Part shown: one piece after another, positions 51,075-60,752 of the stretch
How the letters are laid out: each line of letters opens with the position of its first letter
How positions within the stretch are numbered: the first letter of the stretch is position 1
DNA from: Desnuesiella massiliensis
Lineage (GTDB): Bacteria; Bacillota; Clostridia; Clostridiales; Clostridiaceae
Direction: 5' to 3'
Length of the DNA: 64,000 nucleotides
NCBI RefSeq assembly: GCF_001403615.1
Contig: NZ_LN879456.1
Location: forward strand, 1,054,001-1,118,000
The notes under the pieces: model-generated
The model's database searches: none
The model's input: the letters and a program-made list of their open reading frames with translations, nothing else
Told to the model about the DNA's origin: nothing
Position numbers and translations under genes: made by a program

Positions 51075-52802
51075 TTATTCCTTTATAAGCTCTTCTCCAC
51101 TAAAAGCTTTGTCCATTATATAACACTTATCCAAAATGTACAAGTATTTGTTTAATATGTTTCCTATATATTCCTTAGGAAGCAAATACTCAATAAAATA
51201 CAAAAGATCTTTTAACACTTCATTGTATAGTGGAATAGTGCTTAAAATCTCTTCCTTTTCCTTTATAATACTTATTAAATCTTTATCCTTTTGTTCTATA
51301 ACCTTTACTATTTCTTCGCAGCTATGTATTACCTTCTGATTTTCTTCATATATTTGTTTTTTTATAAGTTCTACTTTTTCATTGTTTTCCTTAAAGGACT
51401 CTGGCAGATCTATATCTTCATTTAAAGAAAGCTTTTCTTCATAATATTGGTTAAAGTCTATGTTTTCTGCTCCTTCAATTTTAAGTCCTTGGTTTGCACC
51501 ATTTAAATAAGTAGTACCTGTATGAGCTCTAATTATATCCTCTGTAGCATATTTGAAGGATAATAATCCGCCTGTGGTGTATACCTGTTCCCCTCTATTA
51601 TTTAAAGTTTTTATGTAATTAGGGTTATTTTCCAGGTCCTCTTCTTTAAACTCTCCAAAGTAGGTAGCTCCTTTGGCATAGGACTTATTTTTACTATAAC
51701 ACATATCTTGCCCTAGAATTATAATAGGATTGCAGCCTAACTGTGAAAGATTGTAAGTAATAACATTAGAGATAGAGGGTGCAGAGTATTTATTAAAATA
51801 TTTCCACCCTAGCTGTTTATGTAAATATCTATCCATGGCAGTTTGATTCATTAAAAATTTCCTTCCACTTACATGACTCGGGACTTTATAATATCCCTGG
51901 ATGGAATAAAGGAGCATAGAATCTTTATTATATTTTAGATCCATAAAAATCTTTTCTTGAAGTTTACTTCCGTCCATGGAACCTAGTATATGAGCCTTTA
52001 TACCATGGCTTTCAAGGATACTTACACCACTACCTACTCCTACAACTAAGGCTTTATCTCCTACTTTTTTTAATGTTTCTAAATTTTCTTCTAAGGAAGG
52101 GCCTGCAGCCACTACTATAGCTGGTCTATCTTTAAAATAAGGTCTTAAGCTTTCTAACGGACGCATGTTATCCATATACTTCAAATTCATTACATAATTT
52201 CTAACCCACTCCTTATGATGAGAATTACTAGTGTTAATAGCCACATAGTATTCATTTAATATCTTTTTCAAACCTTCAAGAACTTTCTCCCAAAGCTCTT
52301 TATACATTATCTCATAGGCAGGCAGCACTGCTAACTTAACTTTTATAGACTTATGAGTATTTATTATATAATTTAATGCTTCTATAATCTGCTTTTCATT
52401 ATTTCCTACGAATAAATTAACTTCTTCCATAATAGGCCTGATATCATTAGCCATTAAACTGCAGTTAAATACCTCTAAATCAGGCTCTACCACAAAATAG
52501 ACCTTTCTTGGGTCTTTCTTTTGCAGTTCTCTAAGTTCATAACCTAATCCAAGTCCGAATAAAAGCACTATATGAGAATCCTCCTTAAAAACCTCTTCGC
52601 AAAAAGCTTTAGCCTCTTCCTTTGGATCCTTAGTACTATGGATGAAGATTTCTCCTCCTCTTCCAACAGATATAGTTCGCTTTCCACCTTCTCCTCGTAC
52701 TAATTTTGCTGAACTATTTTTTATTGTTAATAATCTATTCCTTAAGGATGGATTAACCTGAGCTAGATAATTTATATTCTTTTCATAAATGCCATTTATC
52801 AA
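51075..52802 (-). CDS. Motility accessory factor (Maf) flagellin glycosyltransferase, DUF115
   Basis: A 575-residue Maf protein. The N-terminal Rossmann-like part contains FGLGLGYELRELQ (83-95) and the central DUF115/MptE-like domain contains AAGPSLEENLETL (232-244), GSGVSILESHGIKAHILGSM and IILGQDMCY. Maf enzymes transfer CMP-activated nonulosonic acids (pseudaminic, legionaminic) to Ser/Thr of flagellin. The TTG start has an AAGGAGAG site 9 bases upstream. It is the only intact Maf here; a second copy upstream is decayed, so this one should carry the activity for the nearby leg cluster. Confidence 0.9.
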   Translation of the reverse strand: MINGIYEKNINYLAQVNPSLRNRLLTIKNSSAKLVRGEGGKRTISVGRGGEIFIHSTKDPKEEAKAFCEEVFKEDSHIVLLFGLGLGYELRELQKKDPRKVYFVVEPDLEVFNCSLMANDIRPIMEEVNLFVGNNEKQIIEALNYIINTHKSIKVKLAVLPAYEIMYKELWEKVLEGLKKILNEYYVAINTSNSHHKEWVRNYVMNLKYMDNMRPLESLRPYFKDRPAIVVAAGPSLEENLETLKKVGDKALVVGVGSGVSILESHGIKAHILGSMDGSKLQEKIFMDLKYNKDSMLLYSIQGYYKVPSHVSGRKFLMNQTAMDRYLHKQLGWKYFNKYSAPSISNVITYNLSQLGCNPIIILGQDMCYSKNKSYAKGATYFGEFKEEDLENNPNYIKTLNNRGEQVYTTGGLLSFKYATEDIIRAHTGTTYLNGANQGLKIEGAENIDFNQYYEEKLSLNEDIDLPESFKENNEKVELIKKQIYEENQKVIHSCEEIVKVIEQKDKDLISIIKEKEEILSTIPLYNEVLKDLLYFIEYLLPKEYIGNILNKYLYILDKCYIMDKAFSGEELIKE

Positions 52803-52935
52803 TTAAGGTTCTCTCCTTTATAATTAAGTTTACTAAATTTCTGAAGCGTTATTTTATTATACTTTCAATAATATTTTCTTAGTACTTTACACTTTTTAAT
52901 TATATATTATCATAGATGTTCTTATTTAAACATAT

Positions 52936-52973
52936 AAAAAGCATCAATAGATATCTCTATAACTACTAATGCT
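52936..52973 (-). terminator. Probable terminator after the decayed maf copy
   Basis: An 11-bp stem with two G-U pairs (AGCATTAGTAG with CTATTGATGCT, read on the minus strand), 12-base loop, followed by TTTTTATATG. It lies 13 bases after the end of the maf remnant and upstream of the intact maf gene. Confidence 0.7.
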
Positions 52974-52985
52974 TGCTTTATATCC

Positions 52986-54034
52986 TTACATAGTTTCTAT
53001 TATTTTATCTAGCTTCATTTCCTTAGTTCCTTTTATTCTAGCACCACTACTGCAATTAATAAACTTTACTTGAGGATTATGTTCTATTTCTAATTCTAAG
53101 TAGTACTTAAAATTAAGATACTCTGATTTAGTATACAAAATTTCACCGGTTACACCTTCAACTTTTTTAAATAAAGAAACTTCTCCTTTTACTTCATTGG
53201 TCAAATTTATGTCTTTATAACTTTCATTAAAAGAATCAGTATGAGTTTTATTATTTACGAAGGCTAAGTCCTGTCCTACTAAAATAATCTCCTTTGCTCC
53301 ACCTTTAACAGCTATATCTATGGTAGGAATAGCGACGGTTTTGCCTGTATTAATTATTACATCATTACTATGATTTTCTTCATTATAAAACATGTGCTTA
53401 GATTCATTATAATTAGCCATCGCCCATCTAGAAGCAGTGCTTAAAAAGCATAAGGGTATATCTAGGTTTTCGAAGCCTTTTATTTGATTATATACAATTT
53501 CTGAGTAATCTTTATACATATCATATAAGGTTTTATTCAATTATTCATTAAGGTCTTAAGAGCACTTCCCACACAAAATATTTTAATCTTATCTTGCAAC
53601 ATCTTTAAAGAGCTAATATTTTCATCTAAGGATGGACCTGCAGCAGCCATTATGATATTTTTTTATCATTAAAAGTATAGGTATTAAAAAACTCCTTATT
53701 TGTACCATAAGATTCTTTTAAATTAGACTTGTAATTTTCCTCTATAATATGTTTGAACTTATTAATTCCATCTCTAGCCATCTTAAAATTAATAAATACG
53801 TACTTAATATTAGAGTATTGGTTTGGTAACACTTTAATTGAAGGTGTATATATAATAATATCTTCAATTTGCTTAAGAACTGCATTTAAATTGTTGAAAA
53901 AATCATTAGAAACTCCAATATGCAACTTAACTCTAGAACCCTTTAAAATATTATCATAACAATTATATCTTTTTCCTATTTCATATATTTCTTTACCTGC
54001 ACTAAAAATATAAATTTTACCTATTTAGTCTACT
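52986..54034 (-). pseudogene. Decayed second Maf (DUF115) flagellin glycosyltransferase
   Basis: Three frames together spell a DUF115 protein. Segment 1 (from about 54034): IGKIYIFSAGKEIYEIGKRY to TYTFNDKK. Segment 2 resumes after a 7-T homopolymer (53658-53664) as NIIMAAAGPSLDENI to ALKTLMNN. A TGA at 53537-53539 then replaces an expected glycine codon. Segment 3 resumes after a short A run (near 53511) as KDYSEIVYNQIKGFENLDIP to IILVGQDLAF and ends at 52986. The N-terminus is also missing (TAA just upstream). At least two frameshifts, one nonsense change and a truncation mean it cannot be functional. Confidence 0.8.
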
Positions 54035-54064
54035 TTTAAAATACTTATATAATCATATACTCTT

Positions 54065-54425
54065 TTATATATTAAAATATACCTTTAAATAACTATTACA
54101 TAAATCTGTATACTCTTCTTTGTGTCCTCTAAAATATCTAGGTAGTTTAGCATCTCTACTATTATCAACCTCTATGCTCACACCTTTTAATAATATATTA
54201 AATAAATCTAATCCCTCTATTAATTCATTACAATTGCTTCTTTTAATATTATTTCCCATAAACATAAAAGGAACTTTAGCGCTGTGATGAGATAAAAATC
54301 TTTTCTTTCTAAAATTAAAAAGCCTTGTCCATAATCTGATATTAAACTTACAGATACTTTTTCATCTTCAAAGTTTTTCTAAGTAATTAAATAAAAGTCC
54401 CAAGTAAATGTTTAATCTCTTTATA
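54065..54425 (-). pseudogene. Remnant of a sulfatase/alkaline-phosphatase-fold gene
   Basis: Pieces in shifted frames read IKRLNIYLGLLFNYLEKL, then FEDEKVSVSLISDYGQGFLI, then LSHHSAKVPFMFMGNNI continuing to LIEGLDLFNILL and LPRYFRGHKEEYTDL before a stop at 54065. The order (SDHGQG-like metal motif, HH..VPF, then a DLFxTLL segment) is that of the C-terminal half of sulfatase-like hydrolase/transferases. Frameshifts lie near the A run at about 54378 and the T run at about 54296. The catalytic N-terminal half is gone. The family call is moderate because it rests on motifs only. Confidence 0.5.
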
Positions 54426-54427
54426 TG

Positions 54428-54455
54428 AAAACTCAAAGATACTTCTTTGAGTTTT
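54428..54455 (-). terminator. Stem-loop between the TPR and sulfatase remnants
   Basis: Perfect 12-bp stem AAAACTCAAAGA (54428-54439) with TCTTTGAGTTTT (54444-54455) and a 4-base loop. The T run on the minus strand is only four bases long, so it may be a weak terminator. It follows the end of the TPR remnant. Confidence 0.6.
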
Positions 54456-54475
54456 ATAGTACTAAGTACTTTATT

Positions 54476-54757
54476 TTATCCAATTAATTTGTCATTAGTA
54501 AAAGTATCTATACTTTTCATAATAGAATCAGTTAGCTCTTCATTACCACTTAAATATTAATTTGTATAATAATAAATTAAAGATTTTTCATAGTCGCCTT
54601 TGGAAAAACAAATAAGAGCTAAATTATAATATAAATCAAAATTAGATTGAAATTTATTTATTACTTTTTCTAGTTTACTTACCCTCTCACAAAAACATAT
54701 ATTATACTCCTTGTTAGGATTAAATTCATAGCTAACAATGAAATTTTTAACTGATAT
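54476..54757 (-). pseudogene. Remnant of a TPR-type protein
   Basis: One frame reads EFNPNKEYNICFCERVSKLE and then NFDLYYNLALICFSKGDYEK with SLIYYY, a clear tetratricopeptide-like repeat, and is broken by TAA at 54557-54559; the same frame continues SGNEELTDSIMKSIDTFTND to a second stop at 54476. There is no start codon or ribosome binding site at the upstream end. TPR proteins are common beside flagellin glycosylation genes. Confidence 0.55.
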
Positions 54758-54758
54758 C

Positions 54759-55103
54759 TTATTTTATAGAATCATTAATTATTTTTTGTATATTATCTAA
54801 AATAGGTATTAATTCATATTGAAATAAATCACCTATTAATATAGTATCTCCATTTTCCATAGCTTCAACTATTTCACTTAACTTTTCATTTAATTCGTTT
54901 AAATTAACCTCTTCCTTTTGGTAATCTTTAGTGCTTTCTATTGACTCGAACAACAAACTTAAATTATTTGCTACATCCCCTATTAATGAAAGTCCTTTTG
55001 CTTCCTTATCACTTTGTAAATATTCTATAATTTGTTCTATAGAATGTTTTACACTTAATATATATTCACTAGTAATTTTTAATAATTCTATTTTATTATC
55101 CAT
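54759..55103 (-). CDS. Small helical protein, function unknown
   Basis: A 114-residue acidic, all-helical protein (KITSEYILSVKHSIEQIIEY; NELNEKLSEIVEAMENGDTI; ELIPILDNIQKIINDS) with no membrane segment. I do not recognise a family. The ATG follows GGAGATAG. It lies 43 bases after legC and is the last intact gene before the decayed stretch, so it probably belongs to the nonulosonate transcript. Similar small helical proteins accompany nonulosonate loci, but I cannot assign a role. Confidence 0.6.
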   Translation of the reverse strand: MDNKIELLKITSEYILSVKHSIEQIIEYLQSDKEAKGLSLIGDVANNLSLLFESIESTKDYQKEEVNLNELNEKLSEIVEAMENGDTILIGDLFQYELIPILDNIQKIINDSIK

Positions 55104-55146
55104 AGCCTATCTCCATTCTAAATTATTGAATAAAATATATTTTATT

Positions 55147-56244
55147 TTAATAATTACTTATTATGCTACAAATACTTTCAATATCTTGTTTTTTCAATTC
55201 TACAGAACTTGGAAGATTTATACCTTTAACAGCTAATTCATTAGTAATCTTCATATCACCACATTTACACTGCTTATAAGACGGCATTTCATGTATAGGC
55301 ATAAAAAATGGTCTAGATTCTATTCCATTTTCTTTTAATTTAGCTATAAGTTCATCTCTAGTTAAAGGATAATCCTCCTCTACTAAAATAGAATATAGCC
55401 AATAAACATTTCTTACTTCTTCTTTTTCTACAGGTAGTGTTACGCCTTTTACATTCTTTAAAAGTTCATTATAAACTTTTGCATTCTCTCTTTTAATTTT
55501 TATATACTCGTCTATATTCTCTAGTTGTGCACAACCCATAGCTGCAAGTAAATTAGGCATTCTAAAATTATAACCTATCTCTTCGTGATAAAAAGCACCA
55601 TTATCTAAAATTGTTTTGGTTTGAGTGGATAAATATTTTGCTCTTTCTCCTAGCTTTTTATCATTAGTTACAAGCATTCCACCTGCTCCAGTGGTTATAA
55701 GCTTGTTACCATTAAAAGAAAAACATCCTATGTGTCCTATAGTGCCTACAGCCTTTTCATTATATAAAGATCCCAAACTTTCAGTAGCATCCTCTATAAC
55801 ATAAAGGTTGTACTTTTTTGCTATTTCCATAATTTTATTCATCTCTGCTGGGTGACCATAAATATGCACAGGTAAAATAACTTTTGTTCTTGGAGTTATC
55901 ATCTCTTCTATTTTTTCTACGTCTATAACCCAAGTATCTCTACACACATCAACAAATACTGGCTCTGCTCCTACATACTTTATAGTATTTATGGGGGATA
56001 TAAAAGTTAAAGAAGGTACTATAACTTCATCTCCAACTCCTATGCCTAGAGTTCTAAGTGCAAGCTCTAAAGCAGCAGTACCATTCATAGTTACCACGGC
56101 ACTGGTACACTGTGTAAAATTAGCAAAATCCTCTTCAAATTTATTTACATAAGATCCTGCTGAGGATACCCAATTAGTATCAAGACAATGTTTTATATAT
56201 TTCCATTCATTCCCTTTCATTTTAGGTATGCATAAAGGTATCAT
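55147..56244 (-). CDS. legC: LegC-type UDP-sugar aminotransferase
   Basis: A 365-residue DegT/DnrJ/EryC1 aminotransferase. PLP residues are visible: ED-ATESLGSLY with Asp152 and the Schiff-base lysine K181 in GCFSFNGNKLITTGAGGM. The FNGNK context is typical of the LegC group, which aminates the 4-keto-6-deoxy sugar made by LegB to give the 4-amino sugar of legionaminic acid synthesis. It starts 38 bases after the legB stop, so the two steps are genetically linked. Confidence 0.9.
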   Translation of the reverse strand: MIPLCIPKMKGNEWKYIKHCLDTNWVSSAGSYVNKFEEDFANFTQCTSAVVTMNGTAALELALRTLGIGVGDEVIVPSLTFISPINTIKYVGAEPVFVDVCRDTWVIDVEKIEEMITPRTKVILPVHIYGHPAEMNKIMEIAKKYNLYVIEDATESLGSLYNEKAVGTIGHIGCFSFNGNKLITTGAGGMLVTNDKKLGERAKYLSTQTKTILDNGAFYHEEIGYNFRMPNLLAAMGCAQLENIDEYIKIKRENAKVYNELLKNVKGVTLPVEKEEVRNVYWLYSILVEEDYPLTRDELIAKLKENGIESRPFFMPIHEMPSYKQCKCGDMKITNELAVKGINLPSSVELKKQDIESICSIISNY

Positions 56245-56282
56245 GTGCTCAACTCCAATTCCTTCATATTTACTTAAATTAT

Positions 56283-57278
56283 CTAAACATTGTAAATATC
56301 AGCTTTGAAATAATTCATATTATTTCTTATCCACTGAATAGTTTCTTTTAATCCATCCTCTAAACTATATTGAGGTTTCCATTCCGTTAATTCTTTAATC
56401 TTAGTATTGTCTGCCCACAATCTATTTACCTCACTATTTTCTGGCCTGATTCGTTCATCATCAGTAACTATCCTTACATCTTTGCCTATAATATCTATAA
56501 TCTTTTTAACTGTATTACCTATTGAAACTTCATAATTAGATCCAGCATTTATAACTTCTCCAATGGTCTTATCACTTTCGGCAATTTTTATAAAGGCTTC
56601 TACAGTATCTTTTACGTAGTTAAAATCTCTTGTGGGAACTAAACTTCCAAGCTTAATTTCAGTTTTACCTGACAAAATTTGTGATATTATAGTCGGTATA
56701 ACTGCTCTTGCTGACTGCCTTGGACCATAGGTATTAAATGGTCTTATAGTAGCTACTGGAAGGTTAAAACTTTTATAAAAGCTTTCAGCTATCTTATCTG
56801 CACCTATTTTTGATGCTGAGTAAGGAGACTGTCCCTGCATAGGATGCTTTTCATCTATAGGGACATATAGTGCTGTACCATAGGTTTCTGAAGTTGATGT
56901 ATGTATAACCTTTTGCACCTCATATTCTCTACAAGCCTCTAAAACATTTGTCGTACCTTCCACATTAGTTCTTACATATGCCATAGGTGATAAATATGAA
57001 TAAGGAATAGCTATAAGAGCTGCTAAATGGAAAACTACATCTTGTTCTTTTATAATTCTTTTCATTCCATCATATTCTCTAATATCACCAGTTACTACTT
57101 TAATGCTATCTTTTGTATTTTTATCAAAAATATCTATCCATCCCCAATTATTAAAGGAATTATATTGAACCAGTGCTGTTACCTCTGCTCCAATTTCTAT
57201 AAGTCTTTCTGTTAAATGACTTCCTATAAAACCTTCTGAACCAGTAACAAGTACTTTCTTACCTTTTAAATTCATCAT
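56283..57278 (-). CDS. legB: LegB-type NAD-dependent nucleotide-sugar 4,6-dehydratase
   Basis: A 331-residue extended SDR enzyme. Cofactor motif GSEGFIGSHL (13-22), TSTSETYGTA, catalytic YSASK (YxxxK) and the RPFNTYGPRQSARAVIPTII region are all present. It removes water from the NDP-GlcNAc donor to give the 4-keto-6-deoxy sugar. An AGGAAGTGG site precedes two consecutive ATGs; either could be the start. The pairing with legC identifies it as LegB rather than a general epimerase. Confidence 0.9.
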   Translation of the reverse strand: MMNLKGKKVLVTGSEGFIGSHLTERLIEIGAEVTALVQYNSFNNWGWIDIFDKNTKDSIKVVTGDIREYDGMKRIIKEQDVVFHLAALIAIPYSYLSPMAYVRTNVEGTTNVLEACREYEVQKVIHTSTSETYGTALYVPIDEKHPMQGQSPYSASKIGADKIAESFYKSFNLPVATIRPFNTYGPRQSARAVIPTIISQILSGKTEIKLGSLVPTRDFNYVKDTVEAFIKIAESDKTIGEVINAGSNYEVSIGNTVKKIIDIIGKDVRIVTDDERIRPENSEVNRLWADNTKIKELTEWKPQYSLEDGLKETIQWIRNNMNYFKADIYNV

Positions 57279-57308
57279 TCCACTTCCTTATCCGCACTTT
57301 AATTTAAA

Positions 57309-57947
57309 TTACTTAAATTTTATAGGTTTAGCTGGCACTCCTACTGCAGTACAATTATCTTCTAAATTATTGATAACTACAGCTCCAACACCTATAGTAA
57401 CGTCATTGCCTATACTTATACCTTGAATTATATTAGCCCCAATTCCTATATGAGAATTATATCCTATTTTAACACCTCCACCTAGACATACCTTAGGTGA
57501 TATATGAGTGTTATTTTGTATTTTACAATCATGTTCAATTACACTGCCAGTATTTATTATACAATTCTCACCAATATAAGCTCCTGAATTTACTATGGCA
57601 CCAGGCATTATGCATGTACCCTCACCAATAGAAACATTTTGTGAAATTATAGCATTTTTATGAATTAGTACAGGTATCTTAAACCCTATATTTTTTAACA
57701 TTTTATAAAGATTATTCCTCAGAGACAAATTATCTATTGCTCCTAAACATATAAATGCATATTCAATTCCATTTTTGTATAAATTTTCAAGTATGTTATC
57801 GTCACCTAGTATAGGTATATCAAGTGTACTCCTTCTAACATTTTTATCTGTTATTCCTATTATTTCATATTGACTTGTACTTTTTATAATATCTATAATA
57901 ACCTTACAATGTCCTCCAGCACCTAAAAGAACTATCTTTTTACTCAT
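57309..57947 (-). CDS. NeuD/PglD-like acyltransferase (candidate LegH)
   Basis: A 212-residue protein: N-terminal PglD-like Rossmann part (IVLLGAGGHCKVIIDII) and a C-terminal left-handed beta helix of hexapeptide repeats (GEGTCIMPGAIVNSGAYIGE, IGYNSHIGIGANIIQGISIG). Such enzymes N-acetylate the 4-amino group of the LegC product (LegH step) or O-acetylate sialic acids (NeuD). With legB and legC next to it, the N-acetylation step is the likely job, although it could also act in the re-acylation proposed for the PIG-L product. Confidence 0.82.
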   Translation of the reverse strand: MSKKIVLLGAGGHCKVIIDIIKSTSQYEIIGITDKNVRRSTLDIPILGDDNILENLYKNGIEYAFICLGAIDNLSLRNNLYKMLKNIGFKIPVLIHKNAIISQNVSIGEGTCIMPGAIVNSGAYIGENCIINTGSVIEHDCKIQNNTHISPKVCLGGGVKIGYNSHIGIGANIIQGISIGNDVTIGVGAVVINNLEDNCTAVGVPAKPIKFK

Positions 57948-57962
57948 AAAAAGTATCTCCTT

Positions 57963-58628
57963 TTAAAATCTTTCCCTTAAAAGCATAAAAGCTTCCGCAT
58001 AATCAACACCACACGATGAACCTCTATATCTTGCTAAAGCTCTTATATTATCTAAACTTCTGGGTAACGGTGGTTCCTGGACTTCTGACTCATACATCTT
58101 CATTATCTCCATTTTTTTATCAATGAACTCTGTTATATCTGAATATACATTAGGTATAAACAAATTCTCAGGTAAGGCCGGGGCTATTTCTGTTTCTGAA
58201 ATGCACTCATACATCAAAATTTTCTTAATAAAAGGATATCTAAAACTTTTAGTACAACTCATTATAGCTTTTGCTGCAACTTGATGATCTGTATGAATAT
58301 CTGACCTATTATTCATATAAATTATTTCTGGTTTTACTTCATTTATTACCTTTGAAATAGCTTGTATTAAGTCACTAAAGTCTATAGTATGTAATTTTGT
58401 AGTTAACAAAGATAATTCGTGCATCTTTTTAAACCCATATCTTTTACAAACTTTTTTAATTTGCTCTCTACGTTTCAATAAAAATTCATCAGAAAACCCT
58501 AAAGATGCATCTGCTTTAGTTATAATTAACCAATACAATTCATCTCCTAATTCGTTATGTTTTAAAATTGTTCCACCGCATCCCAAAGTTTCATCATCTG
58601 GATGAACTGAAATTACTAATACTTTCAT
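57963..58628 (-). CDS. PIG-L (LmbE-like) N-deacetylase
   Basis: A 221-residue Zn-dependent deacetylase of the PIG-L family. The metal motif HPDDE is at 9-13 and the second site HTDH follows NNRSDI near residues 110-114. These enzymes remove N-acetyl groups from sugars. This step is not needed for plain N,N'-diacetyl-legionaminic acid, so its place within the cluster suggests that one acetamido group is unmasked for a different acyl group. It lies between the epimerase and acyltransferase genes with short gaps. Confidence 0.87.
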   Translation of the reverse strand: MKVLVISVHPDDETLGCGGTILKHNELGDELYWLIITKADASLGFSDEFLLKRREQIKKVCKRYGFKKMHELSLLTTKLHTIDFSDLIQAISKVINEVKPEIIYMNNRSDIHTDHQVAAKAIMSCTKSFRYPFIKKILMYECISETEIAPALPENLFIPNVYSDITEFIDKKMEIMKMYESEVQEPPLPRSLDNIRALARYRGSSCGVDYAEAFMLLRERF

Positions 58629-58648
58629 TACATTTAGCTCCTTTTATG

Positions 58649-59803
58649 TTAATAGATTATTTGCTTATTAATTAACTCATTGTTTATTTCAGTTTCAGCA
58701 ATGATTCTTGCAATTCTTTCTCCACTATATCCATCACCATATGGATTAATACAATTTTTGCATAATTCAATAAAATCTTTATCAAAAATAGCCTTCTCTA
58801 TAGATTCTTTTATTTTTTCTTTTTCATGAGGTACAAATATAATGTTTTCTGCATGTTGCCTTTGTTTTTGCCTATTTCCGACATTAACAACTGGCAACTT
58901 TAGAAATGGTGCTTCTAGTATTCCCGAACTAGAATTACCTAATAATAAAGCAGCCTTTCTTTGTAAATTCACAAATATATCCCTAGGCAAAGTTTCAAAG
59001 GCTTTTATAAAACTGTATTTTCTTTCAAACTCCTTTATAACTCTTATCATGTCATACCCACCTGCATCAGAGTTAGGATATGTTATTATTGTACTATACC
59101 CTAATTCAGATACTGCTTCTAATGTTACCCTCATTTGATTTTCAGCTTCTTCTATTTCAGAGCTTAATGGATGTTTTATTAATAATATAAACGGTTTTTC
59201 TTCTTTTAAATTCGTTCCCAACCTGTTATTTATATAATCATATGATAAGTTTTCTTGTTTTCTAATTGAATCTAATGCTGGATTCCCAACCACATTAACT
59301 CTCCAAGGTTCTTCGCCCATTTTTAAGATTCTATCTCCATTTTCTCTTGTAGTGGGAAAATGTAAATGTGCTAATTTAGTTACTGCATGTCTAACAGAAT
59401 CATCAATATTTCCTACTACCCGATCCCCTCCACAAATGTGCGCAACAGGTATGTTCATATAAGTTCCAACAGTAGCAGTAGTTATGCTTTCTTCCCTGTC
59501 GCCTAAAACCATTAGCCAATCAGGCTTTTCCCTAAGAACAATATCTGTAAGTCCCATAAGTTGAATTCCTACTGATTTACATCTTCCAGATAATAAATCA
59601 GAAGATAACAGCGTCTCCAGTTTTATTAAGTTGTATCCATCATTTTCTATTAGTTTGTATGTATTACCGTGTAATGGTGAAAGATGTGTTCCAGTAACTA
59701 CAACTTTCAGTCTAATATCATTTCTTTTAGTTAATTCTTCAAAAATAGGTTGCAATATAAAGTACTCAGACCGTATACCAGTTACTGCTAATATCTTTTT
59801 CAT
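58649..59803 (-). CDS. legG: Hydrolysing NDP-sugar 2-epimerase (NeuC/LegG-like)
   Basis: A 384-residue GT-B fold enzyme of the UDP-GlcNAc 2-epimerase family. VTGTHLSPLHGNTYKLIE, VLGDREESITTATVGTYMNI and HICGGDRVVGNIDDSVRHA are characteristic of the hydrolysing (NeuC/LegG) type, as is LLGNSSSGILEAPFLKLPVV. It releases the nucleotide and inverts C2 to give the 2,4-diamino-mannose-configured sugar used by LegI. Its ATG overlaps the stop of the ATP-grasp gene (TAATG). NeuC and LegG cannot be told apart by eye; context with LegB and LegC supports LegG. Confidence 0.87.
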   Translation of the reverse strand: MKKILAVTGIRSEYFILQPIFEELTKRNDIRLKVVVTGTHLSPLHGNTYKLIENDGYNLIKLETLLSSDLLSGRCKSVGIQLMGLTDIVLREKPDWLMVLGDREESITTATVGTYMNIPVAHICGGDRVVGNIDDSVRHAVTKLAHLHFPTTRENGDRILKMGEEPWRVNVVGNPALDSIRKQENLSYDYINNRLGTNLKEEKPFILLIKHPLSSEIEEAENQMRVTLEAVSELGYSTIITYPNSDAGGYDMIRVIKEFERKYSFIKAFETLPRDIFVNLQRKAALLLGNSSSGILEAPFLKLPVVNVGNRQKQRQHAENIIFVPHEKEKIKESIEKAIFDKDFIELCKNCINPYGDGYSGERIARIIAETEINNELINKQIIY

Positions 59804-60732
59804 TATTGTTCACTCCAAAATACTAAATTTCTCTCATTTACAATAACATCTTGATAATATCTAAACATATAGTTATTATAAATAGCTTTTTTAGGAACAT
59901 ATTCTTTGCCCTGATAAAAGGCTCTAATAGCGTTAAACCAATTATCCGAAGAAGCAAAAGATAATGAGCTTCCCCCAGCAATTCGAGGATTTATTTCTAT
60001 AAAATAAATATTTTTTTCATTCTTAAAACATTGAATATTTATAATACCTACTGGTTTCAAGATTTTAACTATTTTTTTTACATAACCCACCATTTGTTCA
60101 TCGAATACTGTCATTCCCATCACAGAAACTCCTGATTCAACCCCAATTCTTTTTCTCGGAATTATATAAATTGGCTTTGAATTTAAATCACATAAAACAT
60201 CAATAGTATATTCCTGACCATTAACTATTTCTTGTGATATATATCCATCCATATCAAAGCTTTTCTCAACATTATTCCTAAAATATATTCCAGAACTCCC
60301 TCTACCAACTCTAGGCTTTAATAATTCATAATCCATACCAAGTGATGTCTTAGGCGTTGGAATTTTATTATCACTAAAAAATTTATATGTGTTCCACTTA
60401 TCTGTGCAAATCTTTATTACTTCTTCATCAGATATAACAACATTAGTGTTATATTTTTCCTTAAAATATGTTTTTCTTTTGCTCCACTCGAGTAAGCCTT
60501 CATTAATAGTTGGAAATACTAGCTGTATTTCTTCACTTCTAATTATATTTTCAATAATATTAAAACAATCTTTATCTAAATATTTAGGTACAATATATGG
60601 TTTTAATTCTTTATATAATCCAAAAGATTTATTTGTGATATCTATTCCAACTAAGTTCCAATCCATTTCACTATAGTATTTTAATTGAGTTCCAAAAACC
60701 ATACTTCCTATGCCTTCTACTAGTACCTTCAT
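59803..60732 (-). CDS. ATP-grasp ligase of the nonulosonate cluster
   Basis: A 309-residue carbamoyl-phosphate-synthase-like ATP-grasp enzyme. It has an N-terminal Rossmann part with IGSMVFGTQ, the glycine-rich lid LKPRVGRGSSGIY and the Mg-binding motif YFIEINPRIAGGSS. Such enzymes activate a carboxylate with ATP and join it to an amine. Beside a PIG-L deacetylase, it is a good candidate for attaching an amino acid or other acid to the freed amine of legionaminic acid; the substrate is not shown by the sequence. It is followed directly by the epimerase gene and preceded by a broken methyltransferase. Confidence 0.8.
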   Translation of the reverse strand: MKVLVEGIGSMVFGTQLKYYSEMDWNLVGIDITNKSFGLYKELKPYIVPKYLDKDCFNIIENIIRSEEIQLVFPTINEGLLEWSKRKTYFKEKYNTNVVISDEEVIKICTDKWNTYKFFSDNKIPTPKTSLGMDYELLKPRVGRGSSGIYFRNNVEKSFDMDGYISQEIVNGQEYTIDVLCDLNSKPIYIIPRKRIGVESGVSVMGMTVFDEQMVGYVKKIVKILKPVGIINIQCFKNEKNIYFIEINPRIAGGSSLSFASSDNWFNAIRAFYQGKEYVPKKAIYNNYMFRYYQDVIVNERNLVFWSEQ

Positions 60733-60752
60733 CTATATCCGCCCTCTTTATT

